DNA of 64,000 nt from Phytoactinopolyspora halotolerans (lineage in GTDB: Bacteria > Actinomycetota > Actinomycetes > Jiangellales > Jiangellaceae). The position numbers and the translations under genes were made by a program. The stretch spans positions 186,001-250,000 of the forward strand of contig NZ_JAAGOA010000002.1 of assembly GCF_010550675.1 (NCBI RefSeq), in the 5' to 3' direction. A model generated the notes under the pieces. That model saw only the letters and a program-made list of their open reading frames with translations, was not told where the DNA came from and ran no database searches. Within the stretch, counting starts at the first letter, position 1, and each line of letters opens with the position of its first letter. Positions 42,818-51,829 of the stretch are shown in pieces.

Positions 42818-42864
42818 TCATGAACACTAACCGTTCACATGGCACGGTTAGTGTTCATGATCAT
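42814..42864. repeat. 51-bp perfect palindrome, copy 1
   Basis: Two exact 20-base arms, ATGATCATGAACACTAACCG (42814-42833) and its complement (42845-42864), flank an 11-base loop TTCACATGGCA. The element overlaps the TrmH-type stop and contains the last codons and stop of the convergent SIS gene. An almost identical copy in reverse orientation is at 56525-56575. It can act as a bidirectional terminator between convergent genes. Confidence 0.9.
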
Positions 42865-43918
42865 CGGAGGGGTCGGTCTGGGTGACCTTGTTCAGGCCGC
42901 GCGGCGCGTCCGGGTTGAGTCCCAGTCGGCGCGCCAGCGTCTCGACGATCAGCTGCGCCGGCACGATGAGCGCCAGCGGGGCGATGAGCTCCGGCAGCGC
43001 CGGGCCCGCCACATGCACGTCCACGGCGTCGGCGAAGCCGTCGTCCCCGCCGATGCCGATGACCGAGGCCGCACCGCGGTTATCAAGGTCGTGCGCGAGA
43101 TCGGTCATACCGGACACCATCGGGCCGTCGGCCGCGGACAGCAGCAGCGCGACGTGTTCGGCATCCACCACCGCGATCGGGCCGTGCCGGAGGTCGGCGT
43201 AGGAAAGGCCGCGCACCGGCCGTAGGCAGGTCTCCTCGATCTTCAGCGCGGCCTCCAGCGCGGTGCCGAACACGATGCCGCGCCCACTGACCAGAGCTTC
43301 GGCGGTCGAGGCCAGCTGCTCCGCTGCATCCTCCACGCCGGCGCGCTGCGTGATCAGTCGCTCCACCTCGTCCGGTACCTGGTCCAGATCGCGGTCCAGC
43401 GCCTCAGGTTCCGGTGCCAGCGCCCCGGCCAGCACCGCCATCGCCGCCAGCTGCGCGGTGTAGGACTTGGTGGCCGGAACGGCGATCTCGGTACCGGCCT
43501 GGGTGACCAGAGCGACGTCCGCGGCACCGGCCAGCGAGCTGCCGCCGTCGTTGGTGACCGCGACCGTACGCGCGCCGCGTTCGGCGGCCCATGCTTGGGT
43601 CTCGACGATCTCCTGGGTCTCGCCGGACTGTGAGACACAGACCACCAACGCCTCGGACAGGTCGAGCTGTGCGTGGTAGTGCGTGGCCACGCTCGGCGCG
43701 GCCAAGCCGCTGGCGATGCCGGCATGCACCTCGAGCAGATAGCGGCCGTAGATGGCGGCGTTGTCCGATGATCCGCGGGCGACGAAGAGCACCATCCGTC
43801 GGTCGGCGGCCAGCTTGCGTAGCGCCGTCCGTTCGGGCCGGAGGGATTCGATCGTCCGCGCCAGGGCCGCCGGCTGCTCGGCGATCTCACGCGCCATCGT
43901 GGTCGTGGACTCGGTCAC
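42848..43918 (-). CDS. SIS-domain sugar-phosphate protein (GlmS C-terminal-like)
   Basis: The 356-residue protein has two SIS domains as in the isomerase half of glucosamine-6-phosphate synthase, without the glutaminase domain. Signs are FVARGSSDNAAIYGRY and VCVSQSGETQEIVET in SIS-1, and ATKSYTAQL and LRPVRGLSYADLRHGP in SIS-2. Probable reaction: deamination or isomerisation of an amino-sugar phosphate in the cytoplasm. GAGAGGAAG supports the GTG at 43918. Its last residues DDHEH and stop come from the palindromic repeat. It is divergent from a GntR/HutC regulator that probably controls it. Confidence 0.88.
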   Translation of the reverse strand: MTESTTTMAREIAEQPAALARTIESLRPERTALRKLAADRRMVLFVARGSSDNAAIYGRYLLEVHAGIASGLAAPSVATHYHAQLDLSEALVVCVSQSGETQEIVETQAWAAERGARTVAVTNDGGSSLAGAADVALVTQAGTEIAVPATKSYTAQLAAMAVLAGALAPEPEALDRDLDQVPDEVERLITQRAGVEDAAEQLASTAEALVSGRGIVFGTALEAALKIEETCLRPVRGLSYADLRHGPIAVVDAEHVALLLSAADGPMVSGMTDLAHDLDNRGAASVIGIGGDDGFADAVDVHVAGPALPELIAPLALIVPAQLIVETLARRLGLNPDAPRGLNKVTQTDPSDDHEH

Positions 43919-44014
43919 GTGCTTCCTCTCGGCAGGTTGATCCCACATTGTCCAGGCGGAGACCTTGACATCGCTACTCCTCACGCATCATCGTAAGGGG
44001 CACCAGGTTGTCAG

Positions 44015-44035
44015 AACCAGTACAGACCACTGGTT
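44015..44035. promoter_or_regulatory. Putative GntR/HutC operator (AACCAGT-7-ACTGGTT)
   Basis: An exact 7-bp inverted repeat with a 7-base spacer lies midway between the divergent SIS and GntR genes. It contains AGACCA and TGGT elements like those in the DasR sites of streptomycetes. This fits control of amino-sugar genes by the neighbouring regulator. Confidence 0.55.
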
Positions 44036-44095
44036 CAGGTTCCGGGTAAGAGCCTGTTCGGAGCTGAGGACATGGGCTCTAGGAGGAACGGTGCG

Positions 44096-44833
44096 GTGAA
44101 CGTCGTCGATGGTCCGGTGCCCAAGCATCGCCAGCTGCGAGACATCCTGCTGGCCATGGTCGAGGGGGAACTCGTCCCGGACGCTCCGATTCCGTCCGAG
44201 CGCGAGCTGGTGCAGCGTTTCGGCGTCAGCCGGGCGACGGTCCGCGAAGCGGTGGGCCGGCTGGTATCGGAAGGGCGCCTGTATCGCGTCCGTGGCAAGG
44301 GGACGTTCGTCGCTGCTCCGAAGGTCGAGTCCCAGATGCACCTGGCCTCGTTCACCGAAGACATGCGGCGTCGTGGACATAAGCCGTCGACCGTGGTGCT
44401 CGGCGCGGACGAGACGGTGGCGCCGCCGCCGGCGCGTGCCGCCCTCGGCCTGGACGTCACCGACCGGGCGTTCCGGATCGAGCGGCTGCGTTCCGCCGAC
44501 GGCGCGCCGATGGCGCACGAAGTGTCCTGGCTTCCCGCCGCGCCCCTCCCGGACCTGCTGGAACGCGACCTGATGAGCTCGATCTACTCCATCCTCGCGC
44601 ACGATTACGGGCGGGTTCTGGACTCGGCCGCGCAGACCGTCTGGGCCGAAGGCGCCGATCCGCTGCGCGCTCGTCTGCTCCGGGTGCCGCCGGCTGCGCC
44701 GTTGCTCGTATTCCGGAAGACGTCGTACGCCTCCGGGCGGCCGATGGAACACGTGACGTCCTGGTACCGGGCCGACCGCTACCAGGTGCACATGACCCTG
44801 GACAGCGCACTACACGGACACCGGCCGACGTAG
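44096..44833 (+). CDS. GntR-family regulator, HutC/DasR subfamily
   Basis: The 245-residue regulator has an N-terminal winged helix (LRDILLAMVEGELVPDAPIPSERELVQRFGVSRATVREAV, quoted in part by residues 13-52) and a C-terminal UTRA sensor domain (ESQMHLASFTEDMRRRGHKPS near 80 and TSWYRADRYQ near the end). UTRA domains bind small ligands, often amino-sugar phosphates. AGGAGG nine bases upstream selects the GTG at 44096. Divergence from the SIS gene suggests DasR-like control of amino-sugar use. Confidence 0.88.
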   Translation: MNVVDGPVPKHRQLRDILLAMVEGELVPDAPIPSERELVQRFGVSRATVREAVGRLVSEGRLYRVRGKGTFVAAPKVESQMHLASFTEDMRRRGHKPSTVVLGADETVAPPPARAALGLDVTDRAFRIERLRSADGAPMAHEVSWLPAAPLPDLLERDLMSSIYSILAHDYGRVLDSAAQTVWAEGADPLRARLLRVPPAAPLLVFRKTSYASGRPMEHVTSWYRADRYQVHMTLDSALHGHRPT

Positions 44834-44867
44834 AAGCCACGCCCGCTGCCGTGAGAAGCTGGCTCTC

Positions 44868-45905
44868 ATGGGCCTATTTCGACGCAGGACCGCCCGTGCG
44901 GTCGATCCGCGCCCGGCCATCGCCGACTTCTGGTCCTGGTGGGCCGCGAACCGCGGGGACGTCGTCAAGGCGGTCGAGGAGGATCGTAGCGACGACGCGC
45001 TCAGGATGCTCCAGCCGCTGGTGGCGGCGCTGGACGAGCGGCTGAGCTGGCAGATCGGCGGCAGCGGCAGCAAGCGGTTCGCGCTGGTCCTCTCCAGTGC
45101 GGGCGAACCAGAACTGCGCGGGGTCGCCGAACGATGGATGATGGCGGCGCCGGACGACCCCGAGGTCGAGTTCCTCTCCACGCGGAAGCGCGATCCGTCC
45201 GTGTTCGGCTCGACGCTCAAGGTCGACGATTATGACTTCGACATGAGCGAGCTGGAGGTCGGCGCGCGGGTGGACACCTCGTCGGGCAAGGTCGACGTGG
45301 TCGTGCACCATCCCCTGTTCACCCTGGTCGATCACGACCACCGGCTGCACGTCGGTTTCGTCGGGCTGGATGCGGCGCTCGGTGAGACGGACGTCGAACG
45401 CTGGATCGGCTCGGTCGATGTCGCCGTGGACCGGCCGATCGACGCCATCCCGATGGCCTCGCTCAGCGACGTGGTCGATCAACTCTCCTCGGCCGGGAGC
45501 GGCGAGTGGGCGGCGATGGAAGGCCGAGGGCCCCGCGGCCCGGTGTTCGCCATCATCCGCCGGTCCGTCGGCCGGCACTCGCATCCGCTCGCCGACACGC
45601 ACGTCGCCGTCGTTCTCGGGTACGACGCCGCCGGGAACGGCATGCCGGCGGATCCCACCATCTCCACCGACATCGAGGAGCTGGAGGGGCAGATCGTCGA
45701 CGCCTGGGGTGGCGAGGGCCCGCGGATCGTCCATGTGGGACATGTCACTGGTGGAGGGCAGGTCGTGGCGCATTTCTACGTCGACGGCCTGGAGATCGAC
45801 GCGGAGGCGATCAGGCCCGTACTCGGGGGATGGAGCCGGGGCAAGACGTCGATCGCCACGTCCCACGATCCCCGTTGGGAACACGTGGCAGCGTTCATGC
45901 GCTAG
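44868..45905 (+). CDS. Conserved-looking protein of unknown function
   Basis: This 345-residue protein begins GLFRRRTARAVDPRPAIADFW and is soluble, rich in acidic and aromatic residues, with codon use like its neighbours. Two parts are seen: residues 1-190 (ending in a PLFTLVDHDHRLHVGFVGLDAALGE stretch) and 190-345 (beginning MASLSDVVDQLSSAG and ending in a conserved-looking FYVDGLEIDAEAIRP). The second half vaguely recalls DUF695-type proteins, but I cannot assign it. It lies 34 bases after the GntR gene and could share its transcript. Confidence 0.7.
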   Translation: MGLFRRRTARAVDPRPAIADFWSWWAANRGDVVKAVEEDRSDDALRMLQPLVAALDERLSWQIGGSGSKRFALVLSSAGEPELRGVAERWMMAAPDDPEVEFLSTRKRDPSVFGSTLKVDDYDFDMSELEVGARVDTSSGKVDVVVHHPLFTLVDHDHRLHVGFVGLDAALGETDVERWIGSVDVAVDRPIDAIPMASLSDVVDQLSSAGSGEWAAMEGRGPRGPVFAIIRRSVGRHSHPLADTHVAVVLGYDAAGNGMPADPTISTDIEELEGQIVDAWGGEGPRIVHVGHVTGGGQVVAHFYVDGLEIDAEAIRPVLGGWSRGKTSIATSHDPRWEHVAAFMR

Positions 45906-46014
45906 AACGAAGATCGCTACCGTTCGCGTAGAATCAGCCACGGGTGTGCCGGGAAGTCTGGTCGGCGTTGAGTCTGTCCGTGATGCCCGTTCCAAGACCT
46001 AAGGTGGTATCCCT

Positions 46015-47361
46015 GTGAATCGCCCTGCCTCCTCCCGCTTGTTCGGTCGGATACCGTGGCCGGAGGCGCGCTACTTGGCGTCCATCATGAGGAATGAGAC
46101 CACGGGCGGGTTCCTGATGCTCGGGGCCGCCGTCCTGGCCTTGGTGTGGGCGAACGTCGCATCCGGTTCCTATACGACGTTGTCGGAGACGACCATCGGG
46201 CCGTCGGCGATCCATCTCGACCTCGATCTGGCGCACTGGGCGGCGGATGGGCTGCTCGCCATCTTCTTCTTCGTCGTCGGTCTGGAACTCAAGCGCGAGC
46301 TGATCGTCGGGAGCCTGCGCAGGCCGGCGGCGGCTGCGTTGCCGATCATCGCAGCCATCTGCGGCATGGTCGGGCCGATTCTCGTGTTCACCCTGTTCAA
46401 CACGATCGGTGACGGCGACATGCGCGGCTGGGCCGTGCCGACCGCGACGGACATCGCGTTCGCGCTCGCCGTACTCGCGGTCATCGGCTCCAGGCTGCCG
46501 GCGGCGCTGCGGGCATTCCTGCTCACGTTGGCCGTCGTCGACGATCTGCTGGCCATCACCATCATCGCGGTGGCGTTCACCTCCGGCCTGGAGTTCTTGC
46601 CGCTGGCCGGCGCGGCGGCCATCCTCGTCGTTTATTACCTGCTCCAGCGGCGGGACCTCGGCGGGTGGTGGATCTACGTCCCGATGGGTGTGGTCGCATG
46701 GGCGTTGATGCACGAGAGCGGCGTGCATGCGACCGTGGTCGGCGTGGCATTCGGCCTGCTGACCAGAGCGCATCACCGCGAAGGAGAGCGGGAGGCGCCG
46801 GCCGAACGAGTCGAGCACCAGGTGCGGCCGTATTCGGCCGTGATCTGTGTGCCGATCTACGCGTTCTTCGCCGCGGGCGTCACCATATCCGGCGAGTCGT
46901 TGCGCGAGGCCTTCACCGAGGCGCTCCCGTTGGGTGTCACGTTCGGCTTGGTCGTGGGTAAAGGCGTCGGCATCTTCCTCGGCACCTATCTGGCCGCCAA
47001 GTTCTCCAAGGCGCAGCTGAGTGACCGGTTGGCCTGGAGCGACATCTTCGGTCTCGGGCTGCTCGCCGGCATCGGATTCACGGTCTCGTTGCTGATCGGC
47101 GAGCTGGCGTTCCGCGGCGACGAGGAGGTCACGGACATGGTCAAGATGGCCGTGCTGCTCGGCTCGTTGATCTCGGCCGTGCTGGCGACGTTCGTGCTCG
47201 GCGCCCGCAACCGCGCATATCGCACCATCCACGAGGAGGAGACGCGCGACAGCAACCTGGACGGCATCCCGGACGTGTACCAGGACGAGGGCGAGCTGGA
47301 GGCGGAGTCCGGTGAGCACGGCTCGCGATCGACGGTCTCCGACTCCGAATCGGGACAGTGA
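46015..47361 (+). CDS. nhaA: Na+/H+ antiporter NhaA, paralogue 1
   Basis: This 448-residue inner-membrane antiporter expels Na+ in exchange for H+. Family marks are FFFVVGLELKRELIVG near 87, the unwound helix 4 VPTATDIAFALAV near 142, and VVDDLLAITIIAVA near 177 with the ion-binding Asp pair. A hydrophilic tail of about 50 residues rich in Glu and Ser follows the last helix. AGGTGG seven bases before the GTG marks the start. A second nhaA is at 52517. Confidence 0.94.
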   Translation: MNRPASSRLFGRIPWPEARYLASIMRNETTGGFLMLGAAVLALVWANVASGSYTTLSETTIGPSAIHLDLDLAHWAADGLLAIFFFVVGLELKRELIVGSLRRPAAAALPIIAAICGMVGPILVFTLFNTIGDGDMRGWAVPTATDIAFALAVLAVIGSRLPAALRAFLLTLAVVDDLLAITIIAVAFTSGLEFLPLAGAAAILVVYYLLQRRDLGGWWIYVPMGVVAWALMHESGVHATVVGVAFGLLTRAHHREGEREAPAERVEHQVRPYSAVICVPIYAFFAAGVTISGESLREAFTEALPLGVTFGLVVGKGVGIFLGTYLAAKFSKAQLSDRLAWSDIFGLGLLAGIGFTVSLLIGELAFRGDEEVTDMVKMAVLLGSLISAVLATFVLGARNRAYRTIHEEETRDSNLDGIPDVYQDEGELEAESGEHGSRSTVSDSESGQ

Positions 47362-47463
47362 CGGCGGCACGGCTGGACGACGTTATCTCCGGCTAACCCG
47401 GCGCGCTAAGGGTACAGTCGTGCCTGGGCGAATCTTCGCCATGTATCCGATGTCTGAGCTGCA

Positions 47464-47904
47464 ATGGGAGAAGGCATGACGACCGGGCCGAGTATCAGCG
47501 GCGGGGAGAGTGTCGACGAGGCATCCCAGGCGTCCGTCGGACAGCTCGTCTCCGCGGTCAGGGAAGATCTCACCGGCCTGATCAAGGATGAGATCGACCT
47601 GGCGAAGGCGGAGATCCGAGAGGACGTCAAGTCGGCGGGGATGGGCGGCGCGCTCGTGGCGGCCGCCGGCTTCCTGGTCGTGCTGGCGGTCGTGTTGCTG
47701 TCGGTCGCGCTCGCCTACGGCGTCTCGGCGCTCGGGCTCGGCCCCGGCTGGGCGTTCTTGATCGTTGCGGCGTTCTACCTGATTGTGGCCGGCCTGCTGG
47801 GGCTGTGGGCGAAGTCGCGGTTCTCCTCCATCACCGGCCCCGCACGGGCCAAGGTGGCGGCGCGTCAAGCAGTACAAGCGCTGCGCGCCACCTCGGCGTC
47901 GTGA
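47464..47904 (+). CDS. Phage holin family protein (Actinobacterial Holin-X type)
   Basis: The 146-residue protein has an N-terminal amphipathic helix (SVGQLVSAVREDLTGLIKDEIDLAKAEI, residues about 24-51) and two membrane helices (ALVAAAGFLVVLAVVLLSVAL and WAFLIVAAFYLIVAGLLGLWA in parts), the pattern of Holin-X/DUF1469 proteins. These are common chromosomal genes in actinomycetes, not evidence of a prophage. The start could be the ATG at 47464 or 47476. Its stop overlaps the next GTG (GTGA). Confidence 0.8.
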   Translation: MGEGMTTGPSISGGESVDEASQASVGQLVSAVREDLTGLIKDEIDLAKAEIREDVKSAGMGGALVAAAGFLVVLAVVLLSVALAYGVSALGLGPGWAFLIVAAFYLIVAGLLGLWAKSRFSSITGPARAKVAARQAVQALRATSAS

Positions 47905-48818
47905 CCGCGCCCGCATTGCTCCACGATGTGGTGGAGGTACCCGGACCCTGGAGTCATCGGCGGATCGCGGCGAACGGGGCGCAGTTCCACGTCGCCGAGC
48001 TCGGTGACGGTCCGCTGGTGCTGTTCCTGCACGGCTTCCCGGAGTTCTGGTGGGCATGGCGGCACCAGCTGTCCAGGGTCGCCGAAGCCGGCTGGCGGGT
48101 GGTCGCGATGGACCTGCGTGGGTACGGCGGCAGCGACAAACCCCCGCGTGGCTACGACCCGATGACGTTCGCCGCCGACATCACCGGGGTGATCCAGTCC
48201 ATCGGTGAACGGCAAGCCGTGCTGGTCGCGCACGATTGGGGCGCCTACGGGGCCTGGACGGCGGCGTCGTTCCGGCCTGCTCACGTCCGCGGCCTCGCCG
48301 CCCTCTCCATGCCGCACCCGTTGATCCTCCGCCGCCACTTGCTTCGCGGCGGGATCACCCGGCACGGATCCCTGCTTGCCTCGCAGTTCCCGTTCATCCC
48401 CGAGCGTCGCCTTGTCGCCGCGGACGGCGTACGGGTCGAGTATCTGCTGCGGAACTGGGCCGCGCCATCGAGCCCGTTCCCGGACGCCGATACGGCAGCC
48501 CGGTATCGGGAGGCGTTCAGCATCTGGCCCGCGTCGCATTGCGCATTGGAGTACCAGCGGTGGGCTGTCCGCTCACTGTTCCGATCCGACGGACGACGAT
48601 TCGCCCGTCGCCTGGAACGCCAGCCGATCACCGCGCCGGTTCTGCAGATCCACGGCGGCGCCGATCCGCAGTACTCGTCATCGCTGGTCGCCTCGTCCCG
48701 GCACCAGGTCTCCGGCCGTCATCACTGGCATCACCTCGCCGGCGTCGGCCACTTCCCCCATGAAGAGTCCCCCGACGTCGTCACCGACATCCTCCTCGAC
48801 TGGCTCGCCACTATCTAG
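47901..48818 (+). CDS. ephE-like: Epoxide hydrolase-type alpha/beta hydrolase
   Basis: The 305-residue enzyme has LFLHGFPEFWWAWRHQL (HGFPE), the Asp nucleophile in VAHDWGAYGAW, HGGADPQY for the acid and GVGHFPHEE for the base His. This is the soluble epoxide hydrolase pattern. In M. tuberculosis an epoxide hydrolase gene (ephE, Rv3670) lies just beside marP (Rv3671c), which supports this assignment by position. It is coupled by GTGA to the Holin-X gene and convergent with marP across a structured repeat. Confidence 0.88.
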   Translation: MTAPALLHDVVEVPGPWSHRRIAANGAQFHVAELGDGPLVLFLHGFPEFWWAWRHQLSRVAEAGWRVVAMDLRGYGGSDKPPRGYDPMTFAADITGVIQSIGERQAVLVAHDWGAYGAWTAASFRPAHVRGLAALSMPHPLILRRHLLRGGITRHGSLLASQFPFIPERRLVAADGVRVEYLLRNWAAPSSPFPDADTAARYREAFSIWPASHCALEYQRWAVRSLFRSDGRRFARRLERQPITAPVLQIHGGADPQYSSSLVASSRHQVSGRHHWHHLAGVGHFPHEESPDVVTDILLDWLATI

Positions 48819-48869
48819 CCCGCCGCCGCGGAGCGGGCGAACCGTCCGCCGCGCAGGCCCAAACGCCAA

Positions 48870-48975
48870 GGTGGGGAGGATGAATCCCAGTCAGGGTAGG
48901 CGCGGGCATCGGCGTGGGAGGAGCCGCTAGGCGACGACCTCGCCGCGGGCGAGACTGGGATTCATCCTCCCCACC
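48870..48975. repeat. Structured inverted-repeat element, copy B
   Basis: This 106-bp element lies between the convergent epoxide hydrolase and marP genes. Its 23-base arms (48870-48892, 48953-48975) are perfectly complementary. The interior is the reverse complement of the interior of copies at 4873 and 55466 with only a few differences. The inner arm sequence (ATGAATCCCAGTC) differs from both other copies yet pairs exactly with its partner. Confidence 0.88.
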
Positions 48976-49034
48976 GGAGCCTTACTGCTACAGCAGGGAC
49001 GGGTGGATCGTCCTCGCCGCAGGCTGCGGCTTGA

Positions 49035-50228
49035 TCAGGCGCAGCTGCCCGTCGAGACCGGCTCGGTGGCGTCCGGCGCCGCTTCCGCCATCTCCCGTAC
49101 CTCGTCGAGGTGGAGCGCGTAACCCGTGTTCGGGTCCGTCAGCGACGCGGCGAAGATGACGCCGGTCACGTTGCCCCAGAGGTTGACGACCGGACCGCCG
49201 GAGTTGCCCGGACGCACGCTGCCGCGGAGCGCGACGACGCTCCGTTCCACCTGGTCCGTGCCGTAGATGTCGTGGCCACGGAGCTCGTACTGTCCGCGGA
49301 CACGTACCGAGGAGGTCGTCAACGGGTTGCCTTCCGGATAGCCGATGACGACCCCGTCGTCGCCGGCGACCGGTTCATTCTCGGCGAAGTTCAACGGGTC
49401 GTGCGGCAGATCGGGAACGGCGAGCACCGCCACGTCGGTGTCCGGGTCGAACTGGACGACCTGGGCGGCGAGCGGATCGCCGTCCGCGAAGCTGACGACC
49501 GGCTCGGCGACTCCGGCAACCACGTGTGCGTTCGTCATCACGCGTTCGGGCGCGATGACGAAACCCGTGCCCTCCAGGACACGGGAGCATTCTTGTGCCC
49601 GTCCGGTGATCTTGATGACGCTCGCGGTCGCGCGTCGGACGTCCTCGTCCCGGTGCAGATTCCCGGACGGCGGGTCGACCTCGTCGATCGGCTCCGGCTG
49701 CCAGGGCACGACGACGTCCGGGAAGCCGCCGGCGACCACCACGTCCTCGAACGCGTTACGCACCCGCTCCGGCGACACCGGGACGGCCTCGTCCACCGCG
49801 CCGAGGATCGCGGACTCGCGGATGGACTTCGACGCATACGGTATGGCCGCGGAGGAGATGGCGAATCCGCACGCCCACGCGGCGAGCAGCAGACCGGCGA
49901 CGGCGAGCAACGCTCCGCCGGCCGCATCCACGCGGCGCACCGGCTGGGATGAGACCTTCGATCGCACCCAGCCGCCCGCCCAGGCGAGGAGACCTTGACC
50001 TATCGACGCCACACCGAGGATGAGCAGTGCCGCGAGGATGGAGACACCGAGGCCGGGCTCCAGGCCGCCGAGCACGAGGGGGACCAAGAGGAGACCCGCC
50101 GCCGCGCCGCCCACGAATCCGGCGAAGGACAGCAGTCCGACGACGAAGCCATGGGTCCATCCGGTGAAGCCGACGACGATCGCCAGGGCGATGATGATGA
50201 AGTCGACCACATTCAGACCGAAGATCAC
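49035..50228 (-). CDS. marP: MarP-type membrane serine protease (CvpA-trypsin fusion)
   Basis: The 397-residue protein has four membrane helices of the CvpA kind (1-125) and a periplasmic chymotrypsin-like domain with His235 (MTNAHVV), Asp265 (DTDVAVL) and Ser343 (RPGNSGGPV). Cys214 and Cys396 match the positions of the disulfide known in M. tuberculosis MarP, a protease needed for acid resistance through peptidoglycan hydrolase processing. It follows the Nudix gene by 4 bases, as in the Rv3671c region. GAGG-like purines precede the ATG at 50228. Confidence 0.93.
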   Translation of the reverse strand: MIFGLNVVDFIIIALAIVVGFTGWTHGFVVGLLSFAGFVGGAAAGLLLVPLVLGGLEPGLGVSILAALLILGVASIGQGLLAWAGGWVRSKVSSQPVRRVDAAGGALLAVAGLLLAAWACGFAISSAAIPYASKSIRESAILGAVDEAVPVSPERVRNAFEDVVVAGGFPDVVVPWQPEPIDEVDPPSGNLHRDEDVRRATASVIKITGRAQECSRVLEGTGFVIAPERVMTNAHVVAGVAEPVVSFADGDPLAAQVVQFDPDTDVAVLAVPDLPHDPLNFAENEPVAGDDGVVIGYPEGNPLTTSSVRVRGQYELRGHDIYGTDQVERSVVALRGSVRPGNSGGPVVNLWGNVTGVIFAASLTDPNTGYALHLDEVREMAEAAPDATEPVSTGSCA

Positions 50229-50232
50229 GAGC

Positions 50233-50883
50233 TCAAGCCCTCCTCGGCGATCGGAAGGCGTCTTGGGGCAAAGATGTCACCCGGGTACGATCCCACGGTC
50301 GCTCCATTTCGGCCACTTCGAACAATCGCGACAAAACGCCTGCGGTGAAACCCCAGACGAGCAGGTCTCCGACGCGGAAGGCCGGGCCGACCGACCCACT
50401 AGGGTGTCGGACCTGCATCCGGTTGGCCGGATCGAGCAGGTCGTCGAGGGGTACCCGGTGCACCGACGCGACCTCCCCGGGATCGACCGCTCGCACCGGT
50501 GACGGCTGCTTCCACCACGCGAGCACCGGGGTCACCGCGTAGTTGGTCACCGAGATCCACAACGTGGGCAACGTGTTCAGAATCTGCACGCCCGAGGGGT
50601 CCAGCCCGGTCTCCTCGACGCCTTCGCGTAGGGCGGCGCCGATCGGCCCGTCGTCGTCGGGATCGATGGTGCCACCGGGGAAGGCCACCTGGCCGGCGTG
50701 GCTGCTCAACCCCCACGAGCGTTCGGTGAGTAGCACGTCGGGGACGCCGTCGGTCTCTCCGAAGAGCATCAATACGGCGGAGGCCCGAGCGGAACCGTCC
50801 TCCGGTGGAGCCAATGTGGGCGGCCATTCGGTCTTGTCCTCAGCGACCTGAACGATCGGCTTCAGCCAAGCGGGAATGGTCAT
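50233..50883 (-). CDS. Nudix hydrolase, CoA pyrophosphatase type
   Basis: The 216-residue enzyme has a Nudix box beginning [20 protein letters not shown] and ending VEETGL, with an upstream [12 protein letters not shown] segment that is the UPF0035 mark of CoA pyrophosphatases (NudL). It would split CoA or related nucleotides. The ATG at 50883 overlaps the nth stop (ATGA), so translation is coupled. The M. tuberculosis equivalent by position is Rv3672c; the thioredoxin-like gene found next to it there is absent here. Confidence 0.9.
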   Translation of the reverse strand: MTIPAWLKPIVQVAEDKTEWPPTLAPPEDGSARASAVLMLFGETDGVPDVLLTERSWGLSSHAGQVAFPGGTIDPDDDGPIGAALREGVEETGLDPSGVQILNTLPTLWISVTNYAVTPVLAWWKQPSPVRAVDPGEVASVHRVPLDDLLDPANRMQVRHPSGSVGPAFRVGDLLVWGFTAGVLSRLFEVAEMERPWDRTRVTSLPQDAFRSPRRA

Positions 50884-51590
50884 GACCGAGGACCATCCCG
50901 GACCAGTTTGGCCGCCGCGGTGGGGTCGGTGGGACCTTCGCCGAACGACGGGCACAGCTGAGCGAGCGGGCACACTCCGCACGCCGGCCGTCGCGCATGG
51001 CAGTAACGCCGGCCGTGCCAGATGACGCGGTGCGAGAGGATGGTCCATTCCTTCTTCGGAAAGAGAGCCGCGACGTCGGTCTCGATCTGATCCGGATCGG
51101 TGCTCTGGGTCCATCCCCACCGTCGGGACAGGCGGTTGAAATGCGTGTCGATGGTCAGCCCGGGAACGTCGAAGGCGTTACCGAGGACGACGTTGGCGGT
51201 CTTGCGTCCCACGCCGGGCAACGTGACCAGATCGTCGAGCTTGCCGGGGACCTCGCCGCCGAAGCGCTCGGCGAGCGCCTGGGAGAGCCCGATGATCGAC
51301 TTGGTCTTGGCGCGGAAGAAGCCGGTGGGCTGGATCAGTTCCTCGACGTGAGCGGGATCCGCGGAGGCGAGGTCGGCGGCGGAGGGATAGGCGGCGAACA
51401 ACGCAGGCGTCACTGAGTTGACCCGCACGTCGGTGGTCTGAGCGGACAGCACCGTCGCGATGAGCAGCTCGAACGGCGAGGTGAAGTCGAGCTCGCAGTG
51501 GGCGTCCGGGAACATGACGGCGAGTTCACGGTTGATCTTGCGGGCGCGGCGCACCAGCGCCAGCCGGGACTCAGTGTTGACCGAGGGCAC
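50880..51590 (-). CDS. nth: Endonuclease III
   Basis: This 236-residue DNA glycosylase/AP lyase removes oxidised pyrimidines. It shows [16 protein letters not shown], the helix-hairpin-helix [17 protein letters not shown] with the catalytic Lys, Asp in [12 protein letters not shown], and a C-terminal 4Fe-4S cluster with Cys spacing 6-2-5 ([17 protein letters not shown]). The GTG at 51590 has AAGGTGAGC upstream. It heads the nth-nudix-marP operon and is divergent from crp. Confidence 0.95.
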   Translation of the reverse strand: MPSVNTESRLALVRRARKINRELAVMFPDAHCELDFTSPFELLIATVLSAQTTDVRVNSVTPALFAAYPSAADLASADPAHVEELIQPTGFFRAKTKSIIGLSQALAERFGGEVPGKLDDLVTLPGVGRKTANVVLGNAFDVPGLTIDTHFNRLSRRWGWTQSTDPDQIETDVAALFPKKEWTILSHRVIWHGRRYCHARRPACGVCPLAQLCPSFGEGPTDPTAAAKLVRDGPRS

Positions 51591-51712
51591 ACGCTCACCT
51601 TATGTTCCGCCGCCGACATCCGTGGAATCCGCACGGCGTCCGGTGAAGACGTCGCGCATGGGGGCGAATAATGCGTCATGATGGTGGCCAGGCACAATAG
51701 GTGTCGACACAA

Positions 51713-51728
51713 CGTGAGACGAAACACG
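51713..51728. promoter_or_regulatory. Candidate Crp binding site upstream of crp
   Basis: CGTGA-GACGAA-ACACG fits the actinobacterial Crp/GlxR consensus YGTGA-N6-TCACR with one mismatch. It lies in the 239-bp nth-crp divergent gap, 102 bases before the crp start. A perfect GTGTCGACAC palindrome (51701-51710) is next to it. Autoregulation is suggested but not proven. Confidence 0.45.
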
Positions 51729-51829
51729 TGTCCGTGCGCTGGGGCACACGCAGCGTACCGGGCATGTGGGCGACCAACGTGCAGGGCAACCCCCTGATGC
51801 CGGACGGTCAGAGTAGAAGGAGCCAGGTG

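Noticed and set aside
47464-47904. Holin-like gene as evidence of a prophage
   Set aside because: No phage structural, integrase or lysis genes are near; Holin-X proteins are ordinary chromosomal genes in actinomycetes.
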